From contig NC_091663.1 in the NCBI RefSeq assembly GCF_042453785.1, positions 23,396,501-23,460,500 of the forward strand: 64,000 bases of DNA. Reading direction: 5' to 3'. Of this stretch, positions 22,875 to 35,736 are shown piece by piece (the stretch's first letter is position 1; each line of letters opens with the position of its first letter). This DNA comes from Malus domestica (taxonomy: Eukaryota > Streptophyta > Magnoliopsida > Rosales > Rosaceae). Below the pieces are notes generated by a model that was given only the letters and a program-made list of their open reading frames with translations, was not told the origin of the DNA and ran no database searches. The position numbers and the translations under genes were made by a program.

Positions 22875-23504
22875 GACCTGTTTGGTATCCTACTTAAAAA
22901 CTTTGGTTGTTTCTAAAAATAATTTTCAAATAACATCACTTAATAAAAACAGTATTCTTTTAAGTCTCAAAATCTTAAAAATTTGTTTGTTTGAATTTTA
23001 AAAAATAATTTTTTTAGTTTTTTTTTTTTTGAAGAATAATTTTTTTAGTTTGAATTCAAACTTCCTTGAACAAAAATTGGAGGAGAGAAAGAATTGGAAA
23101 AGAGAAAGGAGAGAGGAAATAGTTGGCGAGGAGAGAGAAAGACAGGGAGAGGACGAGGAGGATAGGGAGAGCAAAAAATTACGGTGAGAAGGTGAGGAGT
23201 GAGAAGAAAGAGAGTGCAATGAGAGAGACAAGACAAAGACTGAAGAGAGAGAGAAGACAAGGTATGACGTGGGGTGAGAAGAAAGAGAGGGTTGAGAGAG
23301 AAAAAATAGAGGGTTATGAAGGAGTAAAAGAAGATGTTGAGGAGAAAACTCACTTTTAGTGTTTTTAAGAAATAACATATGTTTTTAAGTTAGTTTTGAA
23401 TCCAATTTTAAAAATAGTTCTACCAAACAAGAATTCAAAGTCTAAAACTCAAAAAGTGTTTTTTGAGTTTAAAAAGTTGAACTCAAGTAAGATACCAAAC
23501 AAGC
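22875..23504. mobile_element. hAT-like MITE (CTGTTTGGTATC ends)
   Basis: The left end gacctgtttggtatcctactt and the complement of the right end (gcttgtttggtatcttacttg) form inverted repeats. The flanks share TCTAAG (22869-22874 and 23505-23510), an imperfect remnant of an 8 bp duplication. The core is a purine-rich GAGA tract that gives open but meaningless frames on both strands. Confidence 0.6.
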
Positions 23505-24171
23505 TCTAAGTAACTTCGGTGTAGAAGCTGCGTGGTGCAGGGGATCATATTTAATGCAAATCTTTATTTTAAAAACCCGACAAGAACAAATTGATACAAC
23601 TAAACAGGGGAGAGAGATGGGAAACAAGCACATTTAATTTCAGAAGCACAACACTAGCGGCAAGCCAGGAATGCTCTCCTAAGGTCCTTTTTTTAGGGAC
23701 ATGTGAGGACCTCTTTTATTAGAGTCATAGGATTAATCTAACATAGGATTAATCTAACGGTACAAAAATTAATGAGTTTATATAATCCTTTTACACCTAA
23801 ACAAAATCAAAACACGTCAAAATTAAAAATAGGTTTCACACTCAAGAACTAACGACTGCTGCAGTTTGAAGAGTTCGAGATCTTCGCCTTGGATCACCTC
23901 CAAGGTAATTTTCCTTTCCATTTCACTGCTCAATTTTTTCTCTCCAAACTTCTGTGGTATCTTTTAATTTTGGTTTTCGTTTGGTTTGTGAGAAAATTTT
24001 GAAAAGAGAAATAGGGTTCACGCTCATCCTCCCTCTCTACCACTTAGCTCATGCCCTTTCATTGTTTAGTGCGTGAGAAAATTGATTATATTGCATTTGC
24101 CTTTGTGGTGGTGATTCAACCTTTAGCCCCATTTTTTTTCTTCACTTTTAATTGTAATTGCAGATTGCTTT

Positions 24172-25894
24172 ATGACGGAAGAACAATCTTCCCATGAACC
24201 TCACCTCAAACAAGTTGCAGGTGAACGTAATCCCATAGTTGGCCAAGAATTTGGATCAATAACAGAAGCATATAATTTTTACAATCAATATGCTCGAGAA
24301 GTTGGATTTAGTGTCAAAATGGGTGCAAGTAAGAAGAAAAAAGGAACAAATGAAATCACCTGGAAACAATTTGTTTGCTCAAAGGAAGGTGAACCGGATG
24401 AGACTTATCAGAAAACAAAGAAGAATACATCAACCAAGGAAGAAAGGAATGTTGGATCAACACGTGTGGATTGTAAGGCAAAGTTAAGCATTTCTCATGA
24501 CAAGTAAAAAAAGAAGTGGTTTATTTGTAACTTTGAAGAGTGTCATAATCATGTATTTTCAACACCTACAAAGGTACACCTACTACCTTCACAACGAAAA
24601 GTTTCGAAAGCAAAGAAGCTTTACATGGAAACACTAAGTAGTGCAAATGTACCTACAAGTCAACAATTCAGAATAGTGGAAAATGAGGTAGGTGGAATTG
24701 CAAATGTTGGATGTATTGACAAAGATTTGAGAAACGTTGAAAGAGATTTGCAGAAAGAAATCAAGGGACATGATGCTGACATGTTTCATGAATATTTTCA
24801 TTCAGAAAAGGAAAAAGCCCATCTTTTTATTTTGAAGTTGATAGAGATGAGGAAAATAGGTTGAGCCATTGTTTTTGGGTCGATTCCACAGCAAGAAAAG
24901 CGTACTTCTTTTTTGGTGATGTAGTTACTTTTGATATGACTTACAACACAAATAAGTATAGTATGATCTTTGCTCCATTCGTAGGGGTGAACCATCACAA
25001 TCACACAATTGTATTTGGATGTAGGTTTTAAAGTGATGAGAAAATTGAGTCATTTATTTGGTCATTTGAGTAATGGCTGAAAGCTATGCCTAGCGGTCCA
25101 CCTCAATTGATAATTACAGATCAAGATCAAGCAATATCAAAGGCCATTGCTCAAGTTTTTCCTCTTGCATTCCACCGATATTGTATTTGGCATATAATGG
25201 ATAAGTTTCCACAAAAGCTTGGCCTAATGCTTTCAGTTTATATGCCACAATTTAGCGCTAGTGTATATGGTTCCAAAACTATAGAAGAATATGAAGAAAG
25301 TTGGAAGCATGCATTAATGCAACATAGCGCATTGGAGAATCATGAATGGCTGCCACCAATGCACAAACTCCGTAAGCAATGGGTCCCTACATTTTGCATG
25401 CATATATTTTCTGCAGGAATGTCAAGTAGTCAAAGAGTTGAAATTGGACACTCTTTCTTCAAGAAATATGTTTCAAACACAACTCTTTGAGGGATTTTGT
25501 TACACGATTTGACAGGGCACTTGGACACCAAAGACATAAAGAGTTGGTTTCTAATCAAGTGGATATTAATGAAGTACCAAAGTTGAGGACATTATCTCCA
25601 ATTGAAAAGCAGATGCGCGGTTTATATACAAAAACAATATTTTTAAAGTTTCAGGATGAAGTGATTCAAAGTACTGCTTATTTGAAGTGTGATGCTATAA
25701 GGGAGGACGAAAATGAATGTGTTTATGTTGTTATACATGTTGATGCAGAAAGCTCAACATTGGGACATATTATTCACAATAAAGTTTCTAGTTTTGCAAA
25801 GTGCAGCTGTCGAAAATTTGAGTTCAAAGGAATTCCATGCAGACATATTGTATTTGAGATTGGAATCAAACCAATTTTTTTCATACTTACATAA
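24172..25894 (+). pseudogene. FAR1-like MULE transposase, degenerate
   Basis: It starts at ATG 24172 just after an acceptor-like ttgcag. Domains in order: FAR1 DNA-binding zinc-cluster region (ITEAYNFYNQYAREVGFSVK, about 24259-24320, then CSKEG and RVDCKAKL); MULE transposase core with FDMTYNTNKY (first Asp), IITDQDQAI (second Asp, about 25113) and an EESWKHAL block; and a SWIM zinc finger (CSCRKFEFKGIPCRH, about 25801-25845). Lesions: TAA 24505, a one-base loss near 24822, TAA 25029, TAA 25071 (where relatives have Gln before WLKAMP) and a frameshift near 25488. The same family gave rise to the plant light-signalling factors FHY3/FAR1, but the terminal repeats show this is the transposon form. 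Not functional. Confidence 0.87.
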
Positions 25895-26936
25895 ATATTG
25901 CTTACATTCAATAAAATGCTAGACAAGCTTTTTAGATTCATTGCTAGATGATTACATTCACAATACATTACTCCAAATTAGTGCCTATATGCTGCCTAAT
26001 GTAACTTCATTTGTACTAGCTTTTGACAATAATGCAGTAGCAACATTTTGGTGTTTGTTCATGTTGTGCCTTTACAACTTGTACTACTGCATTTGCAATT
26101 ACATTCTCTCTTGGTTGAATGGGCGCATTTCCGTACAATATGTCTCTTCTAACACTCTTACGGTATGAAATAAACAGATCACACCAATACCATAACCAGC
26201 TGTTGCAAGACTGCATTTACAAAACATATCACAATCAAACTTACGAAAAATTCATTCTATAAATCTAAAACCACCTTTGTTTGTTCAATGTAAATACTGA
26301 AACCACCTTTCTCAAATAAATAATTTGTTAATAACAAGTAAACCAATTTATTATCAAGTTTCAACAAAATAAAGCAAACCCACATAACAATCAACCCAAA
26401 TTCGCAATTCCTCAACATGATCCTATTATTATCCCAACTGCCAAACCGTCACCACTCAAGCATGAAAATAATCAATTTTTTCAATTTTTTCTACTTTAAC
26501 AATAAATTTACAAGCTAATCTGAGAAGTACAAGAACCAAATTTGTTGGGTCTTTAATTTCACACACTGAACGGTGAAAGGGCGGGAGCAAAGTGGTAGAG
26601 AGGGAGGATGAGCGTGAACCCTGTTTCTCTTTTCAAAATTTTCTCACAAACCAAACGAAAACCAAAATTAAAAGATACCACAGAAGTTTGGAGACAAAAA
26701 TTGAGCAGTGAAACGGAAAGGAAAATTACCTCAGAGGCGATCCAAGGCGAAGATCTCGAACTCTTCAAATGCAGCAGTCGTTGGTTCTTGAGCGTGAAAC
26801 CTATTTTTAATTTTGGCGTGTTTTGATTTTGTTTAAATGTAGAAGGAGTATATAAACTCATTAATTTTTGTACCGTTAGATTAATCCTATGACTCTAATA
26901 AAAGAGGTCCTCACAGGTCCTTAAAAAGAGGACCTT

Positions 26937-27823
26937 AAGGCCTCGTTTGGCAGCTCGGACTGTACTGACTATTTCTGTCGGATAGGATAAATAGCCACCG
27001 GATAGTACTGACTAAATTAGTCGGGCGTTTGGTGCAGTATCGGATTAATGACCGTATTATTTATACTGTGTTTGGTTTTATACCGGATAGGCTAAATCAA
27101 ACTTAAAATTAAATTAAACTTATAAAAATAAAAATAAAATCTGAAACCATCCCTTCTTCTTCCCTGTTCTCTCCTCCGAACCACTCAAACGCCCTCCTTC
27201 TCTCTCCCTTCTTCTTCCCCGCCTGCCTGCACATTTGGTGAGCAACCATGAGTCATCAGATCCACATCAACCCAAATCAAGATGCAACAAACGAAACAAA
27301 CTAACGATTTGTTGACAAGGTTACCTCCTGCACTGCAGCATCGCAAGTGGAATGGACTGGCGGCGGTTTGACAGAGAGAAGGAGAGTAGTTTGTTGGCGT
27401 TTTGAGAAGAGAGGTTTCCCAGACACCATGCCGGGCAAGAGAGTGCATGCTTCTTTGCAAGACCCAGTTGCAGGGGAGGACGACGACGTCAACGGGGAGG
27501 AGGACGACGACGTCAACGGGGAGGACGACGACGGCGACGGGGAGGACGACGATGGTGAGAGAAGGTGACGGGGGGGGGGGGAGGACAACGACGCCTAGAG
27601 AGAGAGAGAGAGAGAGAGAGAGAAGGCCGAGAGAAGGCGAGAGAGAGAGAGGGCCGACTAATAATCCGGGCCTTTTGGTTGGTTTTATTAGTCCGGTGTA
27701 TACCGTACTAAATAAGCACACCGGTTAATTTAATCCGGCGCTTATTTAGTACGAGTGAACGCCAAATACCCGCGTCCGTATAATTAGTCCTATCCGATCC
27801 TCTATCCGATCTGCCAAACAGGG
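26937..27823. mobile_element. hAT-like MITE nested in the MULE right arm
   Basis: The ends CCTCGTTTGGCAGCTCGGAC and the complement of CCCTGTTTGGCAGATCGGAT form inverted repeats. Inside both ends are many cggatag/tatccg motifs, like hAT subterminal repeats. The middle has GGACGACGACG and GA tracts. It separates the MULE arm (ending ggacctta) from the MULE tip (gagcattcctg). No clear target duplication, so the exact borders are uncertain by a few bases. Confidence 0.65.
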
Positions 27824-27843
27824 AGCATTCCTGAGCGGCAAGC

Positions 27844-28489
27844 ATAGCAAAATCAACAGCAAAAACCTCATACTGTTCACAAACAGTTTTTGAAATCAAA
27901 CGGGAAAAACCCACAAACCATAATCTTCAACAAACCCCACCCTAAAAAACAAAATTAAAAAGAAAAAGAAAAAAGAAATTGACCTTTGTAACAGATGCAT
28001 GCTAATAAAGAGTGAGACCCAAGAACAAAATGAAAAAGAAGGGTTCCCAGCCTTCAATTTGGTGCGCTTAAGAAATGATAATTTGGTTTCAGCTTGAGAG
28101 AAAAGTTAGATTGAGAGAGAAGTTAAATCCTAATTAACTAAATCCGGATTTCAAAGTCTATTAAAATCTTATCAAATCCTTATTTAACTACACCCTTTAG
28201 TTTTCTTCCAATTCAATTACAAACCTACAACAACCAAAATTAATTTAACTACATATTAAACAAAAAATATTTTTAAAAAAAAAACCTTAAATTAATTGAG
28301 AGAGGTAGTGTGAGAGATGGGTGATGAGGTGGGTGTGAGATGGATGTGAGTGAGTGAGAGATGGATGTGAGTGAGTGAGAGAGAGAGAGCAGAAATATAG
28401 AGTAGAAAGGTGATCTGGGAAAGAAAGAGAAATGAGAAGGATAAAGAAAAGGAGAAGGCCGCATGACCTATTTTAAAGAATTGGGGTTA
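27844..28489. other. intergenic, low complexity
   Basis: AT-rich DNA. A GA/TGAG-rich stretch at 28300-28395 contains a repeated gagatggatgtgagtgagtg unit. No gene recognised. Confidence 0.5.
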
Positions 28490-29067
28490 GTCTAATGTAC
28501 AATTTTTTCGGACAAAGTGTATGTGTCGTTGAGCAAAAAAGTGCAAGTAGGGTTCATGACAGATCATCGTGGATCTTTGCCTAATGACTCATATACTTAG
28601 CCTGCCAATATTTCATTGGGAAAAAAAACCTCCATCAATGTAGTTGTCTTTTCGTCGGACAAAAAGTGGCATATACGTGCTAGTTTTTTTCTTGGAGCGG
28701 AAACTTTGCCCATCAAAACATTTCGTAGCCTAAAGTATCTGGAAAAAATAAAAAATAAAAAAACCTAAAGTGTTGACCACTTTTGCCGGACCAAATTTTT
28801 TATTCTATTGGGTAAAGTTACTTTGTTGATGAAATTTGGTTTGTCGGTCAAAATTTCACATAGTAATTAAAAATGAAAAAGCCAGACCCAGTACAGTATG
28901 GTATCCCACAAAATCTAGGAGAATGAGTGTTTTTGGGCGGGATCTAAAAGCACTCCAACGTGTTGAAAGAGCAGAAGAAGAATACAATTCTTTCCATGCC
29001 TTGTCCCAATACCACGTCCTTTTGCTACGACTTTCTTTTTTCAGACAAATAGTAATTTCTAGTAGTG
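28490..29067. mobile_element. possible CACTA element right end
   Basis: The segment ends agtaatttctAGTAGTG at 29067, the complement of CACTACTAGAAAT, a common CACTA terminus. Preceding it are several short motifs in both orientations (cggacaaa, gtcggacaaaaagtgg, ccacttttgccggacc, tttgtcggtcaaaa) that look like subterminal repeats. The left end was not found, so the element is truncated or larger than I can see. Confidence 0.4.
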
Positions 29068-29839
29068 TGGATGGAAAGGCCAACTTGAAAAGTTTTTTTT
29101 AGACCATTGTTTTGTACAATTGTAACTACAAATTGCGTATCTTCTACTCTTCATTTGTGGTTACCCTAATATAATCTAGAGGCATATTGAAAGAGATTGA
29201 GGATAGAAAGGGCATGAGGGAGTTGCGTTGAATACTGGCTTGATGGGCGTGTTGATTGCACTGTGTGCATAGGATACAGATAGCCTTGACGGCTGATGAG
29301 ATGGGGTGAGGGGGAGAGAGAGAAAGAGGGGGAGGGAGGGGGATGTTTAATGGGCGGCTTAGTTTAAGATGGTTCCACAATTTGTATGTATTATACTTTT
29401 TAAAAAAAAACATATTATTTAATGAATTTATATATTAAATTTATTAAATCTGTCTAGATCGCCTAAACACCTAGGCGCTAGACTCCAGCCAGCTGTCCAA
29501 CTAGCGCGTCTTTTAAAACCTTGGGAGACCTATTTAGGTAGGATTCAAATTTATTAGTCAATTTATATGCCAGGTTAGGAGCCCTAACGGGCCAGAACAA
29601 ATTTTCTTTGGAGCTTTTGGTTTAGGAGCTTTTGACGATTTGTTTCAAGGGTGTACTGTGGATCTGCCCTTGCTACTGAGGTCTTTGCTTTTGGTTTATT
29701 TAATGCCATTCAAATTCTCTTCAAACGTATATATTGGGGTTTGGATAATTCGAAGCTAAAATGACAAAATAACAACAATAATATCCATGCAAAAATAAAA
29801 ATAAATCATGCATACCTACGGACCTTTGGTTGTTCCCAC
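29068..29839. other. intergenic, nothing recognised
   Basis: Purine-rich tract near 29305-29345 and AT-rich DNA elsewhere. No gene recognised. Confidence 0.5.

Positions 29840-29935
<96 letters not shown>
29840..29935. repeat. compound (TA)n(CA)n(TA)n microsatellite
   Basis: Alternating catacata, then (ta)n, (ca)n and a longer (ta)n run. It produces artificial open frames of Tyr-Ile and Cys-Val. Confidence 0.95.
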
Positions 29936-29938
<3 letters not shown>

Positions 29939-30068
29939 CAGACTTGTTACTGTAAGCAATATCCAAGTTAAAAATGGCTCATGGCTTCCTTATCATTTTA
30001 TTATTCTCTTGCATTATATCTACAAATATTCATGCTTGCAACCAAACTGAACGCATCTCACTCCTGGC

Positions 30069-31740
30069 CACTACAACAAAAATGGACACTGCACACAATA
30101 AATTATATATGCCCCTTGAGGCTAAAGAACACCAATAATTGTGCCCATAGAGCAATAGTAACGATGCAACAACTAAATTTGTATATGTGCCTTCTATGGG
30201 TGTCACCATTGATTAGAGAGCACAATATGGCTATTGGTGCTCAAAGGGTTGAGCACAAATAAGGGTATTTTTGTGCCCCTGTTCCGACACATGTGTCAGG
30301 TGACATTTCAAATTCATGTTAGCACAATTTTTGCAATTGTGCCCTATCAGTTAAATATAAAAAAAAAGAAAAAAAATTAAAAATAACATCGTAACACATT
30401 ACAACCTGAAACAAACATTTGAAAACACTAGATCGAAATAGAGGAAAATATTGCTCATAGTTTCTCTTCTTGACAGATCAGACTGAACCAAGTAATCAAC
30501 ATTATAAATCAAAGAAAAAAAACAAGGTAATGATTTCTTCCTTTCAGCCACTTATCCTTCAGTGAAGGCGTCTGTGCACTACGCGTCATCCCCAGCAGTA
30601 CCACGCACAGCTCCACGCGCCATCCCCTGTAACTACACCAGGGGTTTTAGAATTCTTTCCCAAAACAAAATCATTTTCAGTGATTCAAAAGCCCAAAAAA
30701 ATTACGAAGGTAAGGATTCAAAATATACCTTCCTCACGGCCATTCGGCGGCTGGTGATAGCCTAAAATCAGCCTGAAACTCGCGGGCCTCACCGGAAATC
30801 TGGGGAATTTCTCCCTAGTTGAAACTGCATCCAACCTTAAACAAATCAGGCATTCAATGCACGAAACGTTTCTAAACAACCTAGAGAACCTAACTAAGGT
30901 GTTTTCGAGACTCACCTATACTAGATTCGACGGAAAATCTCGCCGGGGAAGTTAGGCCACGACGGAGCTCGTCATTTCACCGCATCGATTTTGGTTTCCA
31001 GAAAGCAAAAAGTAATGGGAGTCCGTGGTGACGAGAGGAATAAAGCTGGTGGTTGCCTCGCCAGAGAACGGCAGTTCCCCCACCGTCATTCCTTATGTGC
31101 TTATGTCTGTCAAGGAAGAAGCCGAGAGGGGGGAAGAGGAGAAAGAGAGAGAGTGCCAGTGTGGTGTTTGGGTGGTGGCAAGGTTCACTGGAGTGGCGAA
31201 TGAGGTGGAGATGGTGCTGCGATTTTCTATGCAGTGAGCACAGAGATGGTGAGGGATATTACAGAGAATAGAGTGGAGAAGTAGAGAGAGTTCGTGAGAG
31301 AAGGGTTGTGTGAAGGAGAGACGGAAGAGTGTTGTAGTGAAGAAGATAGTGATGCACGGGAAGGCATGAAGACCCACGTGGGGTGTCAAAAATTAATTTT
31401 AAATAATTTAATGAGTGTAAAGGAACCAGATTATGTTGATCTGGTTTAAAGGGCACAAAAACATATTTGTTTATTTAAATATATTCAATTAGAGGGCACA
31501 AAAGCCCATATTGTGTGTTGTAAATTAATAAAAAAAATTCAAATGAGGGATGCGAGTTTGAGTGTGGGGGATGGGGATGGCAGAAAGAGAGTGGAAAATG
31601 AGGGGGTTTGTACGGGGAAGAGGGACTCACAGGTGGGTGGGTCCCATGGCACACCACTCAAACATAAATAATACTAAAATAATTAAAGTGTACAAATCCA
31701 TAATTGTGCCAACGTGTTTTTTTTTTTTTTTTTTTGTACG
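30069..31740. mobile_element. possible non-autonomous CACTA element (left end seen)
   Basis: CACTACAACAAAAATGG at 30069 is a classical CACTA terminus. Short motifs ttgtgccc (30138, 30270, 30338) and the inverse gggcacaa (31450, 31493), plus attgtgcc at 31686, look like subterminal repeats and suggest an element of about 1.6 kb. A matching right terminus gttgtagtg was not found near 31.7 kb, where a poly-T run occurs. No transposase. Confidence 0.45.
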
Positions 31741-31776
31741 GGAAGTGGAATGATTTATTATTTTTTACTATTTACT

Positions 31777-32158
31777 GGACAGGCTGGCACCTACCTTGAA
31801 TCCAAGGTGAGCGTGTGGTGCGGGAGGTGAACGATCACGTGAAGGCTAGGCCCTGTCCTCGGGTGAGAGCACTAACACTGGGGTGCAAAGTTATGAGCTC
31901 TAAATGCATCTAATATGGCATGTACGACAATGTCGAAGTTGCTTAAAACATAATTATAGTCATGTCATCAATCAATCGTTCCAAATAAAATGTAATCATA
32001 ACCATGCATCCCACATTTCACAACATATACTCACCTCAACTTATCTGTGCATCCTGCATTCACCTTTGTACTTTAAAGCATTCACAATAACTATGCGCAA
32101 TAATATACTTATGGACATGCCCTGATGCAATCCAAAACTTAACCATATCGTAGTGCTT

Positions 32159-32214
<56 letters not shown>

Positions 32215-34209
32215 ATAATGTGGCTTAAAACGCACATTCTATAACGCTCTACTCCCGAACTATTAATTGTCGGGAATAATTATCGATGACAAGCTCAACT
32301 AAACACTAATTTGACTAACTATCAATACTTAAGATTCTTTACTTCAATTTCTCGATCCTTCACACAATGATTTATGACCAACATCCAATCACTAAGTCAT
32401 AAGGTTAAATCTCACATTTTTCACCAATGTCCCTCACATTGCACAATTTCCTAAACAAGACTATTGTCTCAATTATTTAGTCTCATTTATGGTATGACTG
32501 CATCTCACGTCTCGTTAGACTGCCTACGTACCCTAAACAGGGATCAAACCATTCGTAGTTCGCATTAATCCTTCAAAGCATTCATAGTAATTATATGCAA
32601 TAATCAATTTATAATCGTTTGTGGAATTATCAATTATATTTATATATATATATATAGAAAGGAAAAGACCCACTCACCTGAGATCTGCCCTACTACTCCC
32701 TAGCATGCATATCGAGACATCACGAACCATCGTCACCTAGAACAATTATCAAATCACATCTTGGAGTTCTTACTGATAGAATACATAATTTACATAAAAT
32801 GCATCCCTACGTAATTCAATTTGGAAGATCTGCATCACAGATTTTCGATCCGTTGCTTCCAAAGATCCACATTATACTTCTAGAACAACATCCTAAAGTT
32901 CCATTACGATCCAACGGTTGGATCTTCGCCAATTGCCAAAACCAAGTGGCAGTTAACCTTTTATTTTATGAACTTACAAATCCAATTCGGGAAGATCCAT
33001 ATATCGGATTCCCAATCTGTAAGTTCCTATGGTCCTCAAATATTATCTAATATAACATATTAAAGTTTGGTGACGATCCAACGATTGGATCATCAATTCA
33101 TATCTTTACCAAGTAACGGATCCTAATGAGTTTAGGTCCAAACAATCAACCTATGATATACAATTGCCAAAACTGAACTCAAGACATCTAATTTATCCTA
33201 AGGATAGCATCGATGGTCCCCTGGCTACTCGTTGCCGCGGGTGGCAGTCGGCCGCCCAGACTCGTCGGAAAATCCAACTATTTCCAAAAATTACCAAAAT
33301 TTACAGGAATGAAGATCTCAATGAGTAGAGTAACTTTCATACCTATGACCAAGGCCAAATAGGCTGGGAAGAGCCTCAATTTCATTAAAACCCGTCGGAA
33401 ACCCTATACTTAGGTGTGCTCGATTCGACCTCCAAACTTGTTCCGACGCCTCCACCACTGCCTGGGCTTTGTTCCTGGGTTCTAGGGAAGTGCTTTAGTG
33501 GTGGTAAGAGTTAGCTTCATGTTTTGTGGATTGCTGCTGTACACCTACACTCACCATCGGTGCATTTTTCCTAAAATTACCCCCAAATTCCTTCTAATTT
33601 TGGATGGAAATGGAAGAGGGAAGGCTAGGAAGTTGTTTCTAGGTGATGGTTTGCTTTGATTTGCTGGAAAATGACCAAATTTGGCCGTGGTGCTTGTCAG
33701 GTCGAGCGGGTCAAGGGGAAACCCGGTTTTCCCCTTCAATTTCTTCTCCCTCCTTTCCCTCCTTTCCCCCTTCTCTGGTTGGTCACATTCTCTTCTTTCC
33801 TCTCCCCATTCATCCACCCTCTCTCATTCTTCTTTCTGATTGGGTAGCAGCCCTCTTTCTTCTCTTCTCCCTGTTCCCCCACTTCTTCTTTCTCTTCTTC
33901 TTTATCTTTAAAAATAACTAAATGTTAAATAAATATAAACATTATAAAAATATATAAATAGTGACTAAAACAAAAGTACTTCTCGAGTCTACAGTTCCGT
34001 AAAACTTTAACCGTAACCTCAAATCCTCTTATGCTTGCACCTACGAGTCCGTAATGTCGAGTACTTCAGGAAAAACGCTAAAGGATTAATTCATACACCT
34101 CACTATACGCTGATCAACGAAAGTCAATACCCTCGCCTCTAAGGGCATTTTCATAAAATCACGCCTTTAAAATTAATACAAAATGAAAATTTTGGGACAG
34201 GTTGTCACA
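31777..34209 (-). mobile_element. non-coding LTR-retrotransposon-like block, - orientation
   Basis: Read on the - strand it starts TGTGACAACCTGTCCC (34209), a typical LTR-like 5' end in Rosaceae genomes as I remember them. It continues without coding potential to ...aaggtaggtgccagcctgtcc near 31777. It contains a (TA)n microsatellite and pyrimidine-rich stretches. A second LTR, primer site or target duplication was not seen; it may be a solo LTR or part of a non-coding LTR element. Confidence 0.4.
32162..32212. repeat. (TA)n microsatellite
   Basis: About 25 uninterrupted TA units. Confidence 0.95.
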
Positions 34210-34235
34210 ACTAACATGTTTATACTAATTTACAT

Positions 34236-34460
34236 GCCATTTGCTAACCATTTTATTTTCAGTTTTCATTTATAAAAATTGAAAATTGTAAACTTCTTTG
34301 GTAACTACTTTCTTGAGTTTTCAAAAATTTAGCCTTTAATTTTCAGTTTTCATTTTTTTGGAAACTGAAAGTAGTTAGAAAACAAGTTTTCAGTTTTCAA
34401 AAAAAAAAAAAAAATGAAAGCTGAAAGAAAAAGCTAAAAACAAAATGGTTATCAAACGGC
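34236..34460. mobile_element. hAT-like MITE
   Basis: The left end gccatttgctaaccatttta and the complement of the right end (gccgtttgataaccattttg) form inverted repeats. The interior carries many inverted copies of aaaactgaaa/tttcagtttt, giving a strong hairpin. The flanks are similar (taatttac and ttaattac) but not an exact duplication. Confidence 0.6.
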
Positions 34461-34854
34461 TCCTTAATTACCAAGAAAATAAGAAATTTTAATAAACTTT
34501 TTAAGTGCATTGTAGAGATCACAATTCTATGTTGTTTGTTTTGATCGAGTGTGAACTGAATACTACAATTCCACATTTGGGCATCTCCAGCTGTGCAGCA
34601 CAAATTACCAATATTGTTAAATTTCAATGATGATGTTTGGTCTTCGTTTGAAGTCTAAGTCTCCTCACTTCGAAGTAGAAGCCAGGCAATGCAAGTCTCG
34701 ACGTAGAAGCCGGGCAAGCCTAAGTCGTGCACAAGGCTTGGTAACACCATCTTGTTTCCCTATTTATGTGAATGTAATGAGTTCAAGTTTTCCATCGAAT
34801 TAAAACCGAAAGACGAAAACTATTACAATTAAATAGAGTGTATATATACTGTGT

Positions 34855-35694
34855 ATGGAGAGAAGTCGTTTCCTACTGTCGAGAATGTTGTCAATGATAT
34901 ACTGCTTGTGTTATATCTATCTGATGATTATGGCTAATTACTTAACTGCAGATGCAATAGTAATAGCTCATACCAATTTCAGCACAGATCAGTCTGCGCT
35001 TCTTGCTCTCAAAGCTCACATCACTAGTGACCCTCAAAACATCTTGACCGCCAACTGGTCCTCTGCCGCCAATTCCGACATTTGCAACTGGGTTGGTGTT
35101 ACCTGCGGTGCTCGCCACCATAGAGTCACGGCCTTAAATCTCTCGTCCATGGGTCTTGCCGGGGTTATTCCTCCGCATCTAGGCAACCTCTCATTTCTCG
35201 TTGAGTTGCACCTTAAGAATAATTTTTTTAATGGTTCCTTACCCCAAGAATTGTCTCGTTTGCGCCGGTTGAAGGTGATTGACTTTCAATACAACAACTT
35301 TACGGGTACCATTCCTTCGTGGTTTGGGTCCTTCCCTAAACTTCAAACCTTCATATTGTGGGGTAATGGCTTCATACCCGCTGCTATCTTCAACTTATCT
35401 GCACTCAAAAAAATTGATCTGAGCGGTAACCAACTATCAGGTACGTACGTACTAGGCATATAAATTAGTGTTGCTTGCTTCATTACATTTAACATCTTTG
35501 TTACATTTTAACATCTATATTATAAAATGTATAACAATCATCCCGTTTGTTTTTTTTTCCCTTCTTTTTTGTTGGCACGCATGCACATATTTAACAGGTA
35601 GCATACCCAGAGAAATCGGCAACCTAACAATGGTGAAGGTCATATACCTTGACGACAACAAGTTCGAAGGTATACTGTATGACTTAGGTTTTGT

Positions 35695-35736
<42 letters not shown>

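Larger units (their letters stand above)
23666..27833 (+). mobile_element. Mutator-like element (MULE) with FAR1-type transposase
   Basis: The direct repeat AGCGGCAAGC flanks it at 23656-23665 and 27834-27843. The element starts CAGGAATGCTCTCC and ends with the inverse of CAGGAATGCTCCC. Long arms follow: 23681-about 24075 is the inverted copy of about 26565-26936, both carrying aaggtcc, gaggacctcttttatta and the cttcgccttggatc block. The transposase relic is in the middle. The right arm is split close to its tip by another element (26937-27823). The complete end-to-end structure shows the boundary despite internal decay. Confidence 0.87.

Noticed and set aside
23045-23378. Ser/Leu-rich and Arg/Glu-rich ORFs
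   Set aside because: Complementary readings of one GA-rich tract inside a hAT-like MITE.
27185-27721. Open frames of 95-178 codons on both strands in the nested MITE
   Set aside because: They consist of Ser/Pro/Val or Asp/Gly repeats encoded by GACGACG and GA tracts.
29721-30050. ORFs with Tyr-Ile and Cys-Val runs
   Set aside because: Translations of the (TA)n(CA)n microsatellite.
31093-31657. Several short ORFs of 60-98 codons in the CACTA-like region
   Set aside because: Pyrimidine-rich low-complexity peptides without similarity; no transposase motifs.
34839-34850. TATA-like tatatata as the promoter of the kinase with start at 34855
   Set aside because: It lies only 5-14 bp before that ATG, too close for a TATA box unless the start is the Met at 34885; not listed as a separate feature.
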